64,000 nt of DNA, from positions 1 through 64,000 of the forward strand of contig NZ_JACIEK010000003.1 of assembly GCF_014196835.1 (NCBI RefSeq), in the 5' to 3' direction. This document shows, piece after piece, positions 52,474-62,797 of this stretch. The translations under genes and the position numbers were made by a program. Under the pieces are notes generated by a model. It searched no databases and was not told the origin of the DNA. It saw only the letters and a program-made list of their open reading frames with translations. The stretch comes from Aureimonas pseudogalii (lineage in GTDB: Bacteria; Pseudomonadota; Alphaproteobacteria; Rhizobiales; Rhizobiaceae). Position 1 is the stretch's first letter, and every line of letters begins with the position of its first letter.

Positions 52474-53289
52474 GTGCTCGCCGGCATCGTCTCCAAATTG
52501 CGCCGTGCGGGCCGGGGTAAACCGAACGGGATCGACGGGGCCGCGACGGGCGGGACCACCCGGCCGCGCATCGTGCTGCCCTCCGATCCCGAGGTCGTCT
52601 ACGCCGTCGGCGACGTTCACGGCTGCCTGCGGCAGTTGCGCGTCGTCGAGGACGCGATCATCCGCGACGGCTCGCGGTTTGCCGGCTTGAAGCTCATCGT
52701 CATGATGGGCGACTACGTCGATCGGGGCCCGCAGAGCGCCGAGGTCGTCGAGCACCTGCTCCAGCCCCCGCCGGACGGCTTCCGCCGGATCTGCCTCTGC
52801 GGCAATCACGACGAGACCTTCCTGCGCTTCCTCGACGGCCAGATCCCGCTCGAAGGCTGGATGGGCTTCGGCGGTCTTCCGACGCTCCTCTCATACGGCG
52901 TGGACCTGCCGGCGTTCGCGGCGCGAGGCAGGGCCTTGTCCGAGAGCCTGCTGGACGAGATCGTCGAGGCGATCCCGCTCGCCCATCGCGTCTTTCTGCG
53001 GGGGCTGCCGGTGTCGCTCACCACGAACGCCTATTTCTTCGCCCATGCCGGCGCGCGCCCGGGCGTCGCGCTGCGCGATCAGAGCGAGCGGGACCTTCTC
53101 TGGATCCGCGAAGACTTTCTGCGCGGCAAGCCGCTGACGGAGCGGATCGTGGTCTACGGCCACAGCCCGCTGCCCGCGCCGACCTATGACGAACGCGGCG
53201 TCGGCGTCGACACCGGTGCCTATCTCAGCGGCCGTCTTTCGGCCGCCCGCTTGCTGCCGGGATCGGTCGCGTTCTTCCAGTCCGACTGA
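52474..53289 (+). CDS. PPP-type metallophosphatase (diadenosine tetraphosphatase/Ser-Thr phosphatase-like)
   Basis: 271 aa with a GTG start. The metal-binding boxes are complete: AVGDVHGCLRQL, MMGDYVDRGPQS, LCGNHDETFL, and the C-terminal YGHSP with TGAYLSGRL. This matches bacterial PPP-family phosphatases (ApaH and PrpA-like). No membrane segment. It may dephosphorylate proteins or cleave dinucleoside polyphosphates. It follows the polysaccharide locus but need not be part of it. Confidence 0.9.
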   Translation: MLAGIVSKLRRAGRGKPNGIDGAATGGTTRPRIVLPSDPEVVYAVGDVHGCLRQLRVVEDAIIRDGSRFAGLKLIVMMGDYVDRGPQSAEVVEHLLQPPPDGFRRICLCGNHDETFLRFLDGQIPLEGWMGFGGLPTLLSYGVDLPAFAARGRALSESLLDEIVEAIPLAHRVFLRGLPVSLTTNAYFFAHAGARPGVALRDQSERDLLWIREDFLRGKPLTERIVVYGHSPLPAPTYDERGVGVDTGAYLSGRLSAARLLPGSVAFFQSD

Positions 53290-53321
53290 CCGACGAACCT
53301 CGCCCGAGGCGAGACGATGGT

Positions 53322-53795
53322 TCAGGACGACGGCGATGCGCCGCCGAGTTGCCGCATCGCTTCGCCCGCTACCATCGCGACGCTGACGGCGAGGTTCAGC
53401 GATCGCGCGCCGGCCTGCATCGGAATGGTGGCCGCGAGATCGGCGCTCTCGTGCACATGCGCCGGGACGCCGGCGCTTTCGCGTCCGAACAGGAGAACGT
53501 CTCCGGGGGCGAACGCCACGTCGTAGTAGGATCGCGTCGTCTTCGTCGTCAGCAGCACGAGGCGGCGCCCGGCCGCGAGCCGCGCCGCATCGAAGGCTGC
53601 GAAGTCCACGTGACGCGTCAGGGTCACCTGATCCAGGTAGTCCATGCCGGCGCGCCGCAGGTTGCGGTCCGAGACGTCGAAGCCGGCGGGCTCGATGATC
53701 TCCACGGGCACGCCGAGGCAGGCGGCGAGGCGCAGGATCGTGCCGGTGTTCCCCGCGATGTCGGGCTGATAGAGGGTGATCGAGAAGGGTCCCAT
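53322..53795 (-). CDS. trmL: tRNA (cytidine(34)-2'-O)-methyltransferase TrmL
   Basis: 157 aa. SPOUT-fold motifs: LYQPDIAGNTGTILRLAACL (motif 1), LLFGRESAGVPAHVHESAD (motif 2, GRES.G) and IPMQAGARSLNLAVSVAMVA (motif 3, RSLNLAVS). Methylates the wobble ribose of leucine tRNAs using S-adenosylmethionine. Start 53795 (MGPFSITLYQ) matches the family N-terminus better than the 12-residue longer frame. It converges with the phosphatase gene and is divergent from the ABC transporters. Confidence 0.95.
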   Translation of the reverse strand: MGPFSITLYQPDIAGNTGTILRLAACLGVPVEIIEPAGFDVSDRNLRRAGMDYLDQVTLTRHVDFAAFDAARLAAGRRLVLLTTKTTRSYYDVAFAPGDVLLFGRESAGVPAHVHESADLAATIPMQAGARSLNLAVSVAMVAGEAMRQLGGASPSS

Positions 53796-53976
53796 GCGGG
53801 GCGTCTTACCGGCCCCCGGCGCTGCGGCCAACCGCCGTCGCCGCGGACGTACAGCGAGGGGAAGGACGGCGTGAAAGCCACGCGGTCCAACCTATATGCG
53901 GTGCGGGGGACGGGCCGCGACGGTGCCGGCTTCCTGTCGCATGGCAGCGAACGTGCGAAACGAGCGGATTTCCTTG

Positions 53977-55869
53977 ATGTTTTCATATTTCGAGAAGCTG
54001 GTCGATGCGTTTCCGCCGGTGCGGGAGGATAGCCCGCCCAGCTCGCTCGGCCGCTTCATCTGGCACTACGCCCGGCCGGTCTGGCCGCTGCTTCTCCTCT
54101 ACGCCCTCGGCACGACGCTGATTTCCGTGGCGGAGGTCTCGCTGTTCGGCTTTCTCGGCTCGATCGTCGACTGGCTGTCCACGCGGTCTCGCGAGACCTT
54201 CCTGCAGGAGGAGGGCTGGCGACTGGCGCTCATCGCCGGGGTCGTGCTCGTGGCGCTGCCGATCCTCACCTTTCTCTCGTCGCTGATCTCGTTTCAGGCG
54301 ATCTTCGGCAACTTCCCGATGCGCTTCCGTTGGAGCGTGCACAACTGGCTGCTCGGCCAGTCGCTCGGCTTCTTCCAGGACGAGTTCGCCGGTCGCATCT
54401 CCACCAAGCTGATGCAGACCGCGCTCGCCGTGCGCGAGACGGTGATGAAGTCGATCGGCGTGATGCTCTACGTCGCCGTCTATTTCACCGGCATCGTCGT
54501 GTTGATCGCGGCGGCCGACTGGCGGCTGGTGCTGCCCTTCGTCGCGTGGCTTGGCCTCTACGTCCTGATGCTGCGCCACTTCATTCCGCGGCTGATGCTC
54601 GTCGCCTCCGATCAGGCCGGCGCGCGAGCCGCGATGACGGGGCGCATCGTCGACGCCTATGCCAATATCGGCACGGTGAAGCTCTTTGCCCATACCGAGC
54701 GCGAGGCCGTACATGCGCGCCGCAGTATGGAGGAGTTCCTGACCACCGTGCATGGCCAGGCGCGGCTGATCAACCTGTTCTTCTCGACTCTCTACGCGCT
54801 CAACTCGCTGCTTCTCTTTTCGGTCGGCGCGATCGGCATCTGGCTCTGGACCGCAAACTCGCTGTCGGTCGGCGCCATAGCCGTCGGCCTCGGGCTGGTG
54901 CTCCGCCTCAACGGCATGAGCCAGTGGATCATGTGGGAGGTGTCGGAGCTCTTCGAGAACATCGGCACCATCCGCGACGGCATCGCCACCTTCACCCTGC
55001 CGGTGGCACTGACCGACGCGTCCGACGCCAAGGCGCTCGCCGTGCCGCAGGGCGAGGTCGTGTTCGAGCGCGTCGGCTTCTCCTACGGCAAGGCCGCGCC
55101 GCATCGCGCGGCCGGTCCGGTGATCGAGGATTTCACGCTGCGCATCCGGCCGGGCGAGAAGATCGGCCTCGTGGGGCGCTCGGGCGCCGGCAAGTCGACG
55201 CTGCTGAACCTGCTGCTGCGCTTCTACGACGTCGAGACCGGTCGCATCCTGATCGACGGCCAGGACATCGCCGGCGTCACGCAGAACTCGCTGCGCTCGG
55301 CCATCGGCGTGGTCACGCAGGACACCTCGCTGCTCCACCGCACCATCGGCGAGAACATCCTCTACGGCCGGCCGGACGCCTCCGAGGCCGATCTGCGACA
55401 TGCCGTCGAACGGGCGGAGGCTTCGGGCTTCATCGCCGGCCTTGCCGACAGTTCGGGCCGGCGCGGTCTCGATGCGGAGGTCGGCGAGCGCGGCGTCAAG
55501 CTGTCGGGCGGCCAGCGCCAGCGCATCGCCATCGCGCGCGTGATGCTGAAGGACGCGCCGATCCTGTTGCTGGACGAGGCGACCTCGGCGCTGGATTCCG
55601 AGGTCGAGGCGGCCATCGCCGAGAACCTCTACCGGCTGATGGAGGGCAAGACGGTGATCGCCGTCGCCCATCGCCTGTCCACCATCGCCGCGCTCGACCG
55701 GCTCGTGGTGATCGACCAGGGCCGCATTCTGGAAGAGGGAACGCACGCCGATCTCATCGCCCGCGGCGGCCTCTATGCTTCCCTCTGGGCTCGCCAGGCC
55801 GGCGGCTTCCTCGCCGATGGCGACGATGCGGATGCGAGCGGTGCGAGCGAACGGCGGGCCGCCGAGTGA
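53977..55869 (+). CDS. ABC exporter half-transporter, first of a coupled pair
   Basis: 630 aa. Six N-terminal membrane helices (VWPLLLLYALGTTLISVAEV, LALIAGVVLVALPILTFLSS) are followed by an ATPase domain with Walker A GRSGAGKST, signature KLSGGQRQR, Walker B ILLLDEATSALD and switch VAHRLST. The end overlaps the next gene's GTG start (GTGA). The two proteins are homologous and probably heterodimerise in the inner membrane. The substrate is unknown; lipid or drug export is typical for the family. Confidence 0.92.
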   Translation: MFSYFEKLVDAFPPVREDSPPSSLGRFIWHYARPVWPLLLLYALGTTLISVAEVSLFGFLGSIVDWLSTRSRETFLQEEGWRLALIAGVVLVALPILTFLSSLISFQAIFGNFPMRFRWSVHNWLLGQSLGFFQDEFAGRISTKLMQTALAVRETVMKSIGVMLYVAVYFTGIVVLIAAADWRLVLPFVAWLGLYVLMLRHFIPRLMLVASDQAGARAAMTGRIVDAYANIGTVKLFAHTEREAVHARRSMEEFLTTVHGQARLINLFFSTLYALNSLLLFSVGAIGIWLWTANSLSVGAIAVGLGLVLRLNGMSQWIMWEVSELFENIGTIRDGIATFTLPVALTDASDAKALAVPQGEVVFERVGFSYGKAAPHRAAGPVIEDFTLRIRPGEKIGLVGRSGAGKSTLLNLLLRFYDVETGRILIDGQDIAGVTQNSLRSAIGVVTQDTSLLHRTIGENILYGRPDASEADLRHAVERAEASGFIAGLADSSGRRGLDAEVGERGVKLSGGQRQRIAIARVMLKDAPILLLDEATSALDSEVEAAIAENLYRLMEGKTVIAVAHRLSTIAALDRLVVIDQGRILEEGTHADLIARGGLYASLWARQAGGFLADGDDADASGASERRAAE

Positions 55870-57749
55870 TCGACCGGTTCCTGCGACGCTTCGAGCGGGT
55901 CATCGATCCCTTCGGCGAGGCCGCCGAGGCCGCCGACCGGCCGCGCCGCGTCGGCGAACTCGCGCCTCTGCCCGCCGACACCAACCGCTTCATCTGGCAC
56001 TTCGCTCGCCAGGCGAAGGGGCCGCTGATCGGGCTCCTCGTCACCGGCGGCCTCACCGGTGCGGTGGAAGCGGCGCTCTACACGGGGGTCGGCTGGATCG
56101 TCGATGCGCTCGCCGCCTCGACGCCGGCGACGCTGATGGCCGAGCACGGGCCCATGCTCGTGGCGCTGGTGGTGCTGACGCTCGTGGTCCGCACCGTGGT
56201 TCTCTTCGCGGCCTCGGTGTTCGAGGAGCAGATGATCATCCCGTCCTTCTACAACCGCATTCGCTGGCAGGCGTATCGGCGGCTGATGGACCAGAGCTAC
56301 ACGTTCTTCCAGAACGACTTCGCCGGCCGCATCGCGCAGAAGGTGCAGCAGGTCGGCGAGGCCACCGGCGACTTCATCGTCACCACGCTGCAGACCTTCT
56401 GGGCCTTCATCACCTTCGTCGTCCTCGCCGCCACCATCCTCGGAGCCCTCGACCCGTGGATGGCGCTGGTGCTCACCCTTTGGGCGCTCGGCTACGCCTG
56501 GATCGTGCGTGACCTGCTGCCGCGCATCCGCAAGTATGGCCGCGAGACGGCGGATGCGCGCTCGGTGGTCTCGGGCCGGGTGGTCGACAGCTTCACCAAC
56601 ATCCTGTCCGTCAAGCTCTTCGACACGCGCCGCCGGCAGGATGCCTTCGTGGAAGACGGATTCCGCCATTTCGTCGAGACGGTGCGGCGCATGACGCGGG
56701 CGCTGACCACGGTGCGCACCGCCGTCGCCATCCTCAACGGCTTCATGATGGCCGGCGTCGGCGTGCTGGCGATCGTCGGCTGGCAGGACGGTCGCATCTC
56801 CACTGGTGCCGTCGCGACGGCGCTCGGCCTCGTGCTGCGGCTCAATCAGATGAGCGGCTGGATGATGTTCAACATCAACGGCCTCGTGCGCAACTACGGC
56901 ACGATCCAGGACGCCGTCGCCACCGTCACCGTCCCGCCGAAGCTCGTCGATCGGCCGGCGGCGCCCGATCTCGTGCCCAAAGAAGGCGCGGTCGAGTTTC
57001 GCGACGTTACCTTCCATTACGGCAAGGGGCAGGGCATCATCGAGGGCTGCTCGCTGCGCGTCGCGCCGGGCGAGAAGATCGGCCTCGTCGGGCGCTCTGG
57101 CGCCGGCAAGACGACGCTCATGCACCTGCTGCTGCGCCTCTACGACGTCGAAGGCGGGGTCATCCTTGTCGATGGGCAAGAGATCGCCGGGGTGACGCAG
57201 GCCTCGCTGCGCGGGGCGATCGGCGTCGTCACGCAGGACACCTCGTTGTTCCACCGCTCCATTCGAGACAACATAGCCTATGGGCGGCCGGATGCCAGCG
57301 AGGAGGAGGTGCTCTCCGCCGCCCGCCGCGCCAACGCGCTCGACTTCATCCGCACCGTGCGCGATCCGCAAGGGCGCACCGGGCTCGATGCGCATGTGGG
57401 CGAGCGCGGCGTCAAGCTTTCGGGCGGGCAGCGGCAGCGAATCGCCATCGCCCGCGTCTTCCTCAAGAACGCCCCGATCCTCGTCCTCGACGAGGCGACG
57501 TCGGCGCTCGACACCGAGGTGGAGGCCGCGATCCAGGAGAATCTCGGCGCCATGATGGAGGGCAAGACCGTGATCGCGATCGCCCACCGGCTGTCGACGA
57601 TCGCCGGGCTCGATCGCCTCGTGGTGATCGACGGCGGGCGAATCGCGGAGGAGGGGACCCATCGCGCGCTGGTGGCGTCCGGCGGGTTGTATTCGCAGCT
57701 CTGGGCACGCCAGTCCGGCGGGTTTCTGCGTTCGGAGGCCGCGGAGTGA
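55866..57749 (+). CDS. ABC exporter half-transporter, second of a coupled pair
   Basis: 627 aa from a GTG start coupled to the previous stop. Membrane domain with LIGLLVTGGLTGAVEAALYT and MLVALVVLTLVVRTVVLFAA; ATPase with Walker A GRSGAGKTT, signature KLSGGQRQR, Walker B ILVLDEATSALD and switch IAHRLST. Both nucleotide-binding sites of the presumed heterodimer look intact, so neither half is degenerate. Confidence 0.92.
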   Translation: MIDRFLRRFERVIDPFGEAAEAADRPRRVGELAPLPADTNRFIWHFARQAKGPLIGLLVTGGLTGAVEAALYTGVGWIVDALAASTPATLMAEHGPMLVALVVLTLVVRTVVLFAASVFEEQMIIPSFYNRIRWQAYRRLMDQSYTFFQNDFAGRIAQKVQQVGEATGDFIVTTLQTFWAFITFVVLAATILGALDPWMALVLTLWALGYAWIVRDLLPRIRKYGRETADARSVVSGRVVDSFTNILSVKLFDTRRRQDAFVEDGFRHFVETVRRMTRALTTVRTAVAILNGFMMAGVGVLAIVGWQDGRISTGAVATALGLVLRLNQMSGWMMFNINGLVRNYGTIQDAVATVTVPPKLVDRPAAPDLVPKEGAVEFRDVTFHYGKGQGIIEGCSLRVAPGEKIGLVGRSGAGKTTLMHLLLRLYDVEGGVILVDGQEIAGVTQASLRGAIGVVTQDTSLFHRSIRDNIAYGRPDASEEEVLSAARRANALDFIRTVRDPQGRTGLDAHVGERGVKLSGGQRQRIAIARVFLKNAPILVLDEATSALDTEVEAAIQENLGAMMEGKTVIAIAHRLSTIAGLDRLVVIDGGRIAEEGTHRALVASGGLYSQLWARQSGGFLRSEAAE

Positions 57750-57964
57750 GCCGAGCCTGTGTCGCCCTTGCCTCATGAGCGACATACTGCCCGGATCGGT
57801 TGCCCCAGTCTGGACAAGTTCCAAGGGGCCGCCTAAGAAAACGCGCTGAAAACGGCTTTCGACAGGGCGCTTCGCTGCGCCCGCGATATGCGATCGAGGT
57901 CGTCGCATGCAACTGGCTTGTGGGCTCTCCAGCGTCCGCGGTCCCTGAAGGAGCGTCATTTCCC

Positions 57965-58525
57965 GTGAGCGTCGACCACAGCAGCGAACCCACACGCCGG
58001 GACTTCCTCTACATCGCCACCGGTGCCGCCGGCGTCGTCGGCGCCGCCTCGCTCGCCTGGCCCTTCATCGACCAGATGAACCCGGACGCCGCGACGCTGG
58101 CGCTGGCGCAGGTGGACGTCGACATCAGCCAGGTCGCCGAAGGCCAGTCGATCACCGCCAAGTGGCGCGGCAAGCCGATCTTCATCCGGCAGCGCACGCC
58201 GAAGGAGATCGAAGAGGGCAAGGCCGTCGATCTCAGCGCGTTGAAGGACCCGATCGCTCGCAACGCCAACCTGCCGCCCGACGCTCCCGCCACCGATCCC
58301 AACCGCGCCGCACCGGGCCAGGAGAAGTGGCTGGTGATGGTGGGCGTCTGCACCCATCTCGGCTGCATTCCGCTCGGCCAGTCCGGCGACTACGACGGCT
58401 GGTACTGCCCGTGCCACGGCTCGTCCTACGATACGGCCGGGCGCATTCGACAGGGGCCCGCGCCCGAGAACATGGCGGTACCGCTGTTCACGTTCGCGAC
58501 CCCCACCACCATTCGCATCGGCTAA
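57965..58525 (+). CDS. petA: Ubiquinol-cytochrome c reductase Rieske iron-sulfur subunit
   Basis: 186 aa with a GTG start; GAAGGAG lies 11-12 bases upstream. A Tat-type anchor [20 protein letters not shown] holds the protein in the membrane. The Rieske cluster ligands are in CTHLGCIP and CPCHGSSYD. It transfers electrons from ubiquinol to cytochrome c1. First gene of petABC, 14 bases before petB. Confidence 0.96.
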   Translation: MSVDHSSEPTRRDFLYIATGAAGVVGAASLAWPFIDQMNPDAATLALAQVDVDISQVAEGQSITAKWRGKPIFIRQRTPKEIEEGKAVDLSALKDPIARNANLPPDAPATDPNRAAPGQEKWLVMVGVCTHLGCIPLGQSGDYDGWYCPCHGSSYDTAGRIRQGPAPENMAVPLFTFATPTTIRIG

Positions 58526-58539
58526 GGGAGAGGCCCACC

Positions 58540-59838
58540 ATGAGCGGTCATTCGTCCTACGTGCCCTCGACCGGCGTGATGCGCTGGCTCGACGCGCGCC
58601 TTCCGCTTCCGCGGCTTCTCTACGACAGCTTCGTGGCCTTCCCGGTGCCGCGCAACCTGAACTACGCCTACACGTTCGGCGGCATCCTCGCGATCTTCCT
58701 CGTCTCGCAGATCCTCACCGGCGTCGTGCTGGCGATGCACTACGCCGCCAATTCGGGCCTCGCCTTCCAATCTGTCGAGCACATCGTGCGTGACGTGAAC
58801 TGGGGCTGGCTGCTGCGCTACATGCACGCCAACGGCGCCTCGTTCTTCTTCGTCGCCGTCTACCTCCACATCTTCCGTGGTCTCTACTACGGCTCCTACA
58901 AGGCGCCGCGCGAGGTGCTCTGGATCCTCGGCGTGATCATCTTCCTCCTGATGATGGCCACCGCCTTCATGGGCTACGTTCTGCCCTGGGGTCAGATGTC
59001 CTTCTGGGGCGCGACGGTCATCACCGGCTTCTTCACCGCCTTCCCGGGCGTCGGAACCGCGATCCAGACCTTGCTCCTCGGCGGTTTCGCCGTGGACAAC
59101 GCCACGCTCAACCGCTTCTTCTCGCTGCACTACCTCTTGCCCTTCATGATCGCGGGCGTCGTGATCCTGCACATCTGGGCGCTGCACGTCGTCGGCCAGA
59201 CCAACCCGACGGGCGTCGAGATCAAGTCCTCGAAGGACACGGTACCGTTCACGCCGCACGCGACGATCAAGGACGGTTTCGCGATGGTCGTGTTCCTCGC
59301 GATCTTCGCCTACTTCCTGTTCTACATTCCGAACTACCTCGGTCACCCCGACAACTACATTCCGGCCAACCCGCTGCAGACGCCGGCGCACATCGTGCCC
59401 GAATGGTATTTCCTGCCCTTCTACGCCATGCTGCGTGCCATCACATTCAACGTCGGCCCGATCGATTCCAAGCTCGGCGGCGTGCTCGTGATGTTCGGCT
59501 CGATCATCGTGCTGTTCTTCCTGCCCTGGCTCGACACAAGCCGCGTGAAGTCGACCACCTACCGGCCGATCTACAAGATCTTCTTCTGGGTTTTCGCGGT
59601 GAACGCCGTGCTGCTCGGCTGGCTCGGTTCGCGCCCGGCGGAGTGGATCTATCCGACGCTGTCGCTCATCGGCACGATCTACTATTTCGCGCACTTCCTC
59701 ATCGTGCTTCCGGTGCTGGGTCTCATCGAGACGCCGCGCAAGCTGCCGAACTCGATCACGGAGGCGGTTCTCGGCAAGCATGCGGGAGCCCGTTCGATGC
59801 CCGCAGGTGCCGCCGCCTCCCCGGAAACCAAAGGCTGA
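58540..59838 (+). CDS. petB: Ubiquinol-cytochrome c reductase cytochrome b subunit
   Basis: 432 aa with eight membrane helices. Heme ligands lie in [10 protein letters not shown] / [15 protein letters not shown] and [12 protein letters not shown] / [12 protein letters not shown]; the quinone-oxidation site motif is PEWYF. Full-length (not split) cytochrome b as in other alphaproteobacteria. AAGGGAG precedes the ATG. Its stop overlaps the longest possible petC start. Confidence 0.97.
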   Translation: MSGHSSYVPSTGVMRWLDARLPLPRLLYDSFVAFPVPRNLNYAYTFGGILAIFLVSQILTGVVLAMHYAANSGLAFQSVEHIVRDVNWGWLLRYMHANGASFFFVAVYLHIFRGLYYGSYKAPREVLWILGVIIFLLMMATAFMGYVLPWGQMSFWGATVITGFFTAFPGVGTAIQTLLLGGFAVDNATLNRFFSLHYLLPFMIAGVVILHIWALHVVGQTNPTGVEIKSSKDTVPFTPHATIKDGFAMVVFLAIFAYFLFYIPNYLGHPDNYIPANPLQTPAHIVPEWYFLPFYAMLRAITFNVGPIDSKLGGVLVMFGSIIVLFFLPWLDTSRVKSTTYRPIYKIFFWVFAVNAVLLGWLGSRPAEWIYPTLSLIGTIYYFAHFLIVLPVLGLIETPRKLPNSITEAVLGKHAGARSMPAGAAASPETKG

Positions 59839-59861
59839 TGAAGCGCTCGAAGGACTTTGCA

Positions 59862-60821
59862 ATGAAACGGCTTCTCTCCGTTCTGTTGACGGCGGGCGTG
59901 CTGGTCGCCCCGACGCTGGCGATGGCGCAGCACAACCCGGCCGCCGCTCCGGCCGCGGAAGGGCAGATCGTCGGCGACGCGCCAGGTGCGGCGCCCGACT
60001 CGGCCAAGGGCGCCGAGGCCTCGACCTCCGGTTCGGGCGGCGAGGCGCACGCCACGCCCCACTATCCCCTGGAGAAGCCTTCCGAGCTCGACTGGACCTT
60101 CGCCGGTCCGTTCGGGCATTGGGATCTCGGCCAGCTGCAGCGCGGCCTGAAGGTCTACAAGGAAGTCTGCTCGACCTGTCACTCGATGAACCTGGTGTCG
60201 TTCCGCGATTTCGGGGCGCTCGGCTACAGCGACGCGCAGGTGCGGGCGCTGGCGGCGGAGTACCAGATCACCGACCCCAGCCCGAATGCGTCCGGGGAGA
60301 TGTTCCAGCGTCCGGGTATTCCGTCCGACCGCTTGCCGTCGCCCTATCCGAACCCCGAAGCCGCTGCGGCCGCCCTCGGCGGTGCGCATCCGCCGGATCT
60401 CTCGCTGCTTGCCAAGGCCCGTTCGATCGAGCGCGGCTTCCCGACCTTCGTGTTCGACATCTTCACGCAGTATGCCGAAGGCGGACCGGATTACATCCAC
60501 AACCTGTTGACGAGTTACGGCGAGCCCGTGCCGGAGCACTTCGTCGTACAGCCGGGCACCTACTATAACCCAGCCTTCGTCTCCAGCTTCGCGCTGGCGA
60601 TGCCCGCGCCGTTGAGCGATGGCGCCGTGACATACGACGACGGCGCTCCGCAGACGGTGGAGCAGTACTCGCGTGACGTCTCGGCCTTCCTGATGTGGGC
60701 GGCGGAGCCCCATCTCGTGGAGCGCAAGGCGACGGGCTTCGTGGTGATGATCTTCCTGATCGGGTTCGCCATTATGCTCTACCTGGTGAAGAACCGGGTC
60801 TGGGCCGATACGCCGCACTGA
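59862..60821 (+). CDS. petC: Ubiquinol-cytochrome c reductase cytochrome c1 subunit
   Basis: 319 aa. Sec signal MKRLLSVLLTAGVLVAPTLA ends at AMAQ; an Ala/Gly/Ser-rich linker follows. Heme binding is CSTCHSMN, the Met ligand is in the C-terminal half, and a C-terminal anchor helix (VVMIFLIGFAIMLYLV) fixes it in the membrane. Start 59862 is chosen for AAGGA eight bases upstream and a normal signal peptide; 59838 (ATGA overlap with petB) is possible. Confidence 0.95.
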   Translation: MKRLLSVLLTAGVLVAPTLAMAQHNPAAAPAAEGQIVGDAPGAAPDSAKGAEASTSGSGGEAHATPHYPLEKPSELDWTFAGPFGHWDLGQLQRGLKVYKEVCSTCHSMNLVSFRDFGALGYSDAQVRALAAEYQITDPSPNASGEMFQRPGIPSDRLPSPYPNPEAAAAALGGAHPPDLSLLAKARSIERGFPTFVFDIFTQYAEGGPDYIHNLLTSYGEPVPEHFVVQPGTYYNPAFVSSFALAMPAPLSDGAVTYDDGAPQTVEQYSRDVSAFLMWAAEPHLVERKATGFVVMIFLIGFAIMLYLVKNRVWADTPH

Positions 60822-60856
60822 GCGCCGACGACAAGCGACGAAAGCCGTTGAGAAGG

Positions 60857-60880
60857 AAAAGGGGCCGCGAGGCCCCTTTC
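60857..60880 (+). terminator. Rho-independent terminator of petABC
   Basis: AAAGGGGCC (60858-60866) pairs with GGCCCCTTT (60871-60879) around GCGA, a stable GNRA-type loop. A short T-run ends the stem and it lies about 40 bases after the petC stop. Confidence 0.85.
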
Positions 60881-60953
60881 AACTTTTCCGGGTAGTGCAA
60901 CCCTTTCTTCAGAACCGGCGATTAACCTTGGTTGTGTGAGATCGGGGGACACC

Positions 60954-62747
60954 ATGACGGGACTGAACGCGCTTTGGTTGTTCCGCGTCGGTGGCGTCGT
61001 TCTCGTGGGTTGCACGGTCGCGATGGCTTGGAGCGCCCTCGACAACTCGCTCCACCGCAGTGCGACCGCGGACGAAAGCCTGCGTCGGATCGGGTCCTTC
61101 GAGATCGCCTTCTCCGCGCTGTCCGCGATCGCCGCCGAACGCCAGCCGACGGAAGCGCTGCTCGCCACCGACCAACGGCGCGACGACGCGGAGCTGGGGC
61201 GCATGCGAACCGCCCGCCTCGCGACGGACCGCAAGCTGACGCGCCTTCGGGGGCTGCCCGAGAACCTCGAGCCGATCGTCGCCGCGCGGCTTTCCTTCGT
61301 CGAGGCGCGTCTTGCAGCCGAACGGCAGCGTGTGGATGCGATGGTCGCGACCCCGCTCTCGGCGCGCCGCGTCGGGGATCAGTTCTCCATCATCCGGGGT
61401 ATGATCTCGATCAGCGAGACGGCCGAGCCGTTCGTCGCCCACGCCGCGACGGCCGTCAGCGATACCGACCGGGGACTGGCCGGCGAGGTGACGATGGTGC
61501 GCCTTCTCGGCGCCCTCCACGAGGCCGCGCTTCGCCTTCCGTCGGAGGTGATGCCGACGCTGGCAGCCGGGCAGATCATCCCGCCCGATCAGGCGATGGC
61601 TGCCTATCGAACGCAGCAGCGCATTCTGGCCCTGTGGGACGTCGGTGCATCGCAGATCGAACGCGACAACCAGGACTCTCGATTCGCCCCGGCGCTGGAG
61701 GCTATTCGTGGCCGCTATTTCGGCACCGGCTTCTCGTTCCTGTCGCGGATCGTCGAGCGGCAGTCGCTGCGCGTCAATCCGGCGCTGGACATCCGGAAAA
61801 CTGCCGAGCTCTATGCCGAAACCACGGCGCCGATCGCCGAACTGCGGGACTTCTATGTCGAGCGCATGATCGCGCAGGCGGAGATGCGCCAGCACGAGTC
61901 GTTGCTGGCGATGCTCGCGACGCTCGGCCTCGCGGCGACGATGGTCGCGGCCGTCCCGGCACTGGCCTGGATCGCCTATCGACAGGTCCTACGCCCGCTC
62001 CTCCAGATCCGGTCGCAGATTCAGGCGATCTGCGATCGAGAGCCGCGGCCGGTCCTTGGCGATGCCGGCACCGTTCCCCAGGTTCGCAATCTCGTTCGCG
62101 CCGTCGATACGCTGTGGGATCGCGAGCACGAGCGCGAGGCGCTGGACGTCGAGCGCCATCGCCTCGCCGAGCGGCTGAAGATGCTGTCGGAGACCGACCA
62201 ACTCACGGGCCTTGCCAATCGCCGCGGCCTCGATCTGGCCCTCAGCGCGATGTCGGCGCAGGCCGACGACAGCCTCGGGTTCATTCTCGTCGACGTCGAT
62301 CACTTCAAGTCGATCAACGATCGCTTCGGTCACAGTTCCGGCGACCGAGTGCTGTCCGAGGTGGCCAATCGACTGACGCATGTGGCGGGTTCGGACGGGA
62401 TGGTGGCGCGTTACGGCGGCGAAGAATTTGCCGTCGCCGTCGCCGATCGCGAGATCGGGACACTGCTGGACCTGGCCGAGTCCATTCGCGAATCGATCGA
62501 GGCGACGCCCGTGGTCGTCCCCACCGTGGGGTCGATCGCGCTGACGGTCAGCTGCGGGGTGGCCGTCGAGTCGTTGCCGGAAGCCCGCTGGGACTGGCTG
62601 GTGGAACAGGCCGACGCCGCGCTTTACGAAGCCAAGGCTTCGGGGCGCAACCGCGTGCGCGCGACCAACGGCATTCTGCGCCGATGGGGGCCCGCCGAGC
62701 GCGCGGAGCCCGATCGACAGTTTCCGATCACTGAAGATGCTGCGTGA
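60954..62747 (+). CDS. Membrane diguanylate cyclase (GGDEF)
   Basis: 597 aa. Two membrane helices (LWLFRVGGVVLVGCTVAMAW and LLAMLATLGLAATMVAAVPA) flank a periplasmic helical sensor region of about 290 residues. A HAMP-like stretch and a GGDEF domain follow, starting at LSETDQLTGLANRRGL, with FILVDVDHFKSINDRFGHSS and active site RYGGEEF (about 487-493). The RxxD inhibitory site is altered: AGSD stands where RxxD is expected, so product inhibition may be weak. It makes cyclic di-GMP, a usual activator of exopolysaccharide production. Confidence 0.93.
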   Translation: MTGLNALWLFRVGGVVLVGCTVAMAWSALDNSLHRSATADESLRRIGSFEIAFSALSAIAAERQPTEALLATDQRRDDAELGRMRTARLATDRKLTRLRGLPENLEPIVAARLSFVEARLAAERQRVDAMVATPLSARRVGDQFSIIRGMISISETAEPFVAHAATAVSDTDRGLAGEVTMVRLLGALHEAALRLPSEVMPTLAAGQIIPPDQAMAAYRTQQRILALWDVGASQIERDNQDSRFAPALEAIRGRYFGTGFSFLSRIVERQSLRVNPALDIRKTAELYAETTAPIAELRDFYVERMIAQAEMRQHESLLAMLATLGLAATMVAAVPALAWIAYRQVLRPLLQIRSQIQAICDREPRPVLGDAGTVPQVRNLVRAVDTLWDREHEREALDVERHRLAERLKMLSETDQLTGLANRRGLDLALSAMSAQADDSLGFILVDVDHFKSINDRFGHSSGDRVLSEVANRLTHVAGSDGMVARYGGEEFAVAVADREIGTLLDLAESIRESIEATPVVVPTVGSIALTVSCGVAVESLPEARWDWLVEQADAALYEAKASGRNRVRATNGILRRWGPAERAEPDRQFPITEDAA

Positions 62748-62797
62748 ACGACGCCATGTTTTCCAGGGCCCCAAGTCACGCGAAGGCGCGTCGGCGT

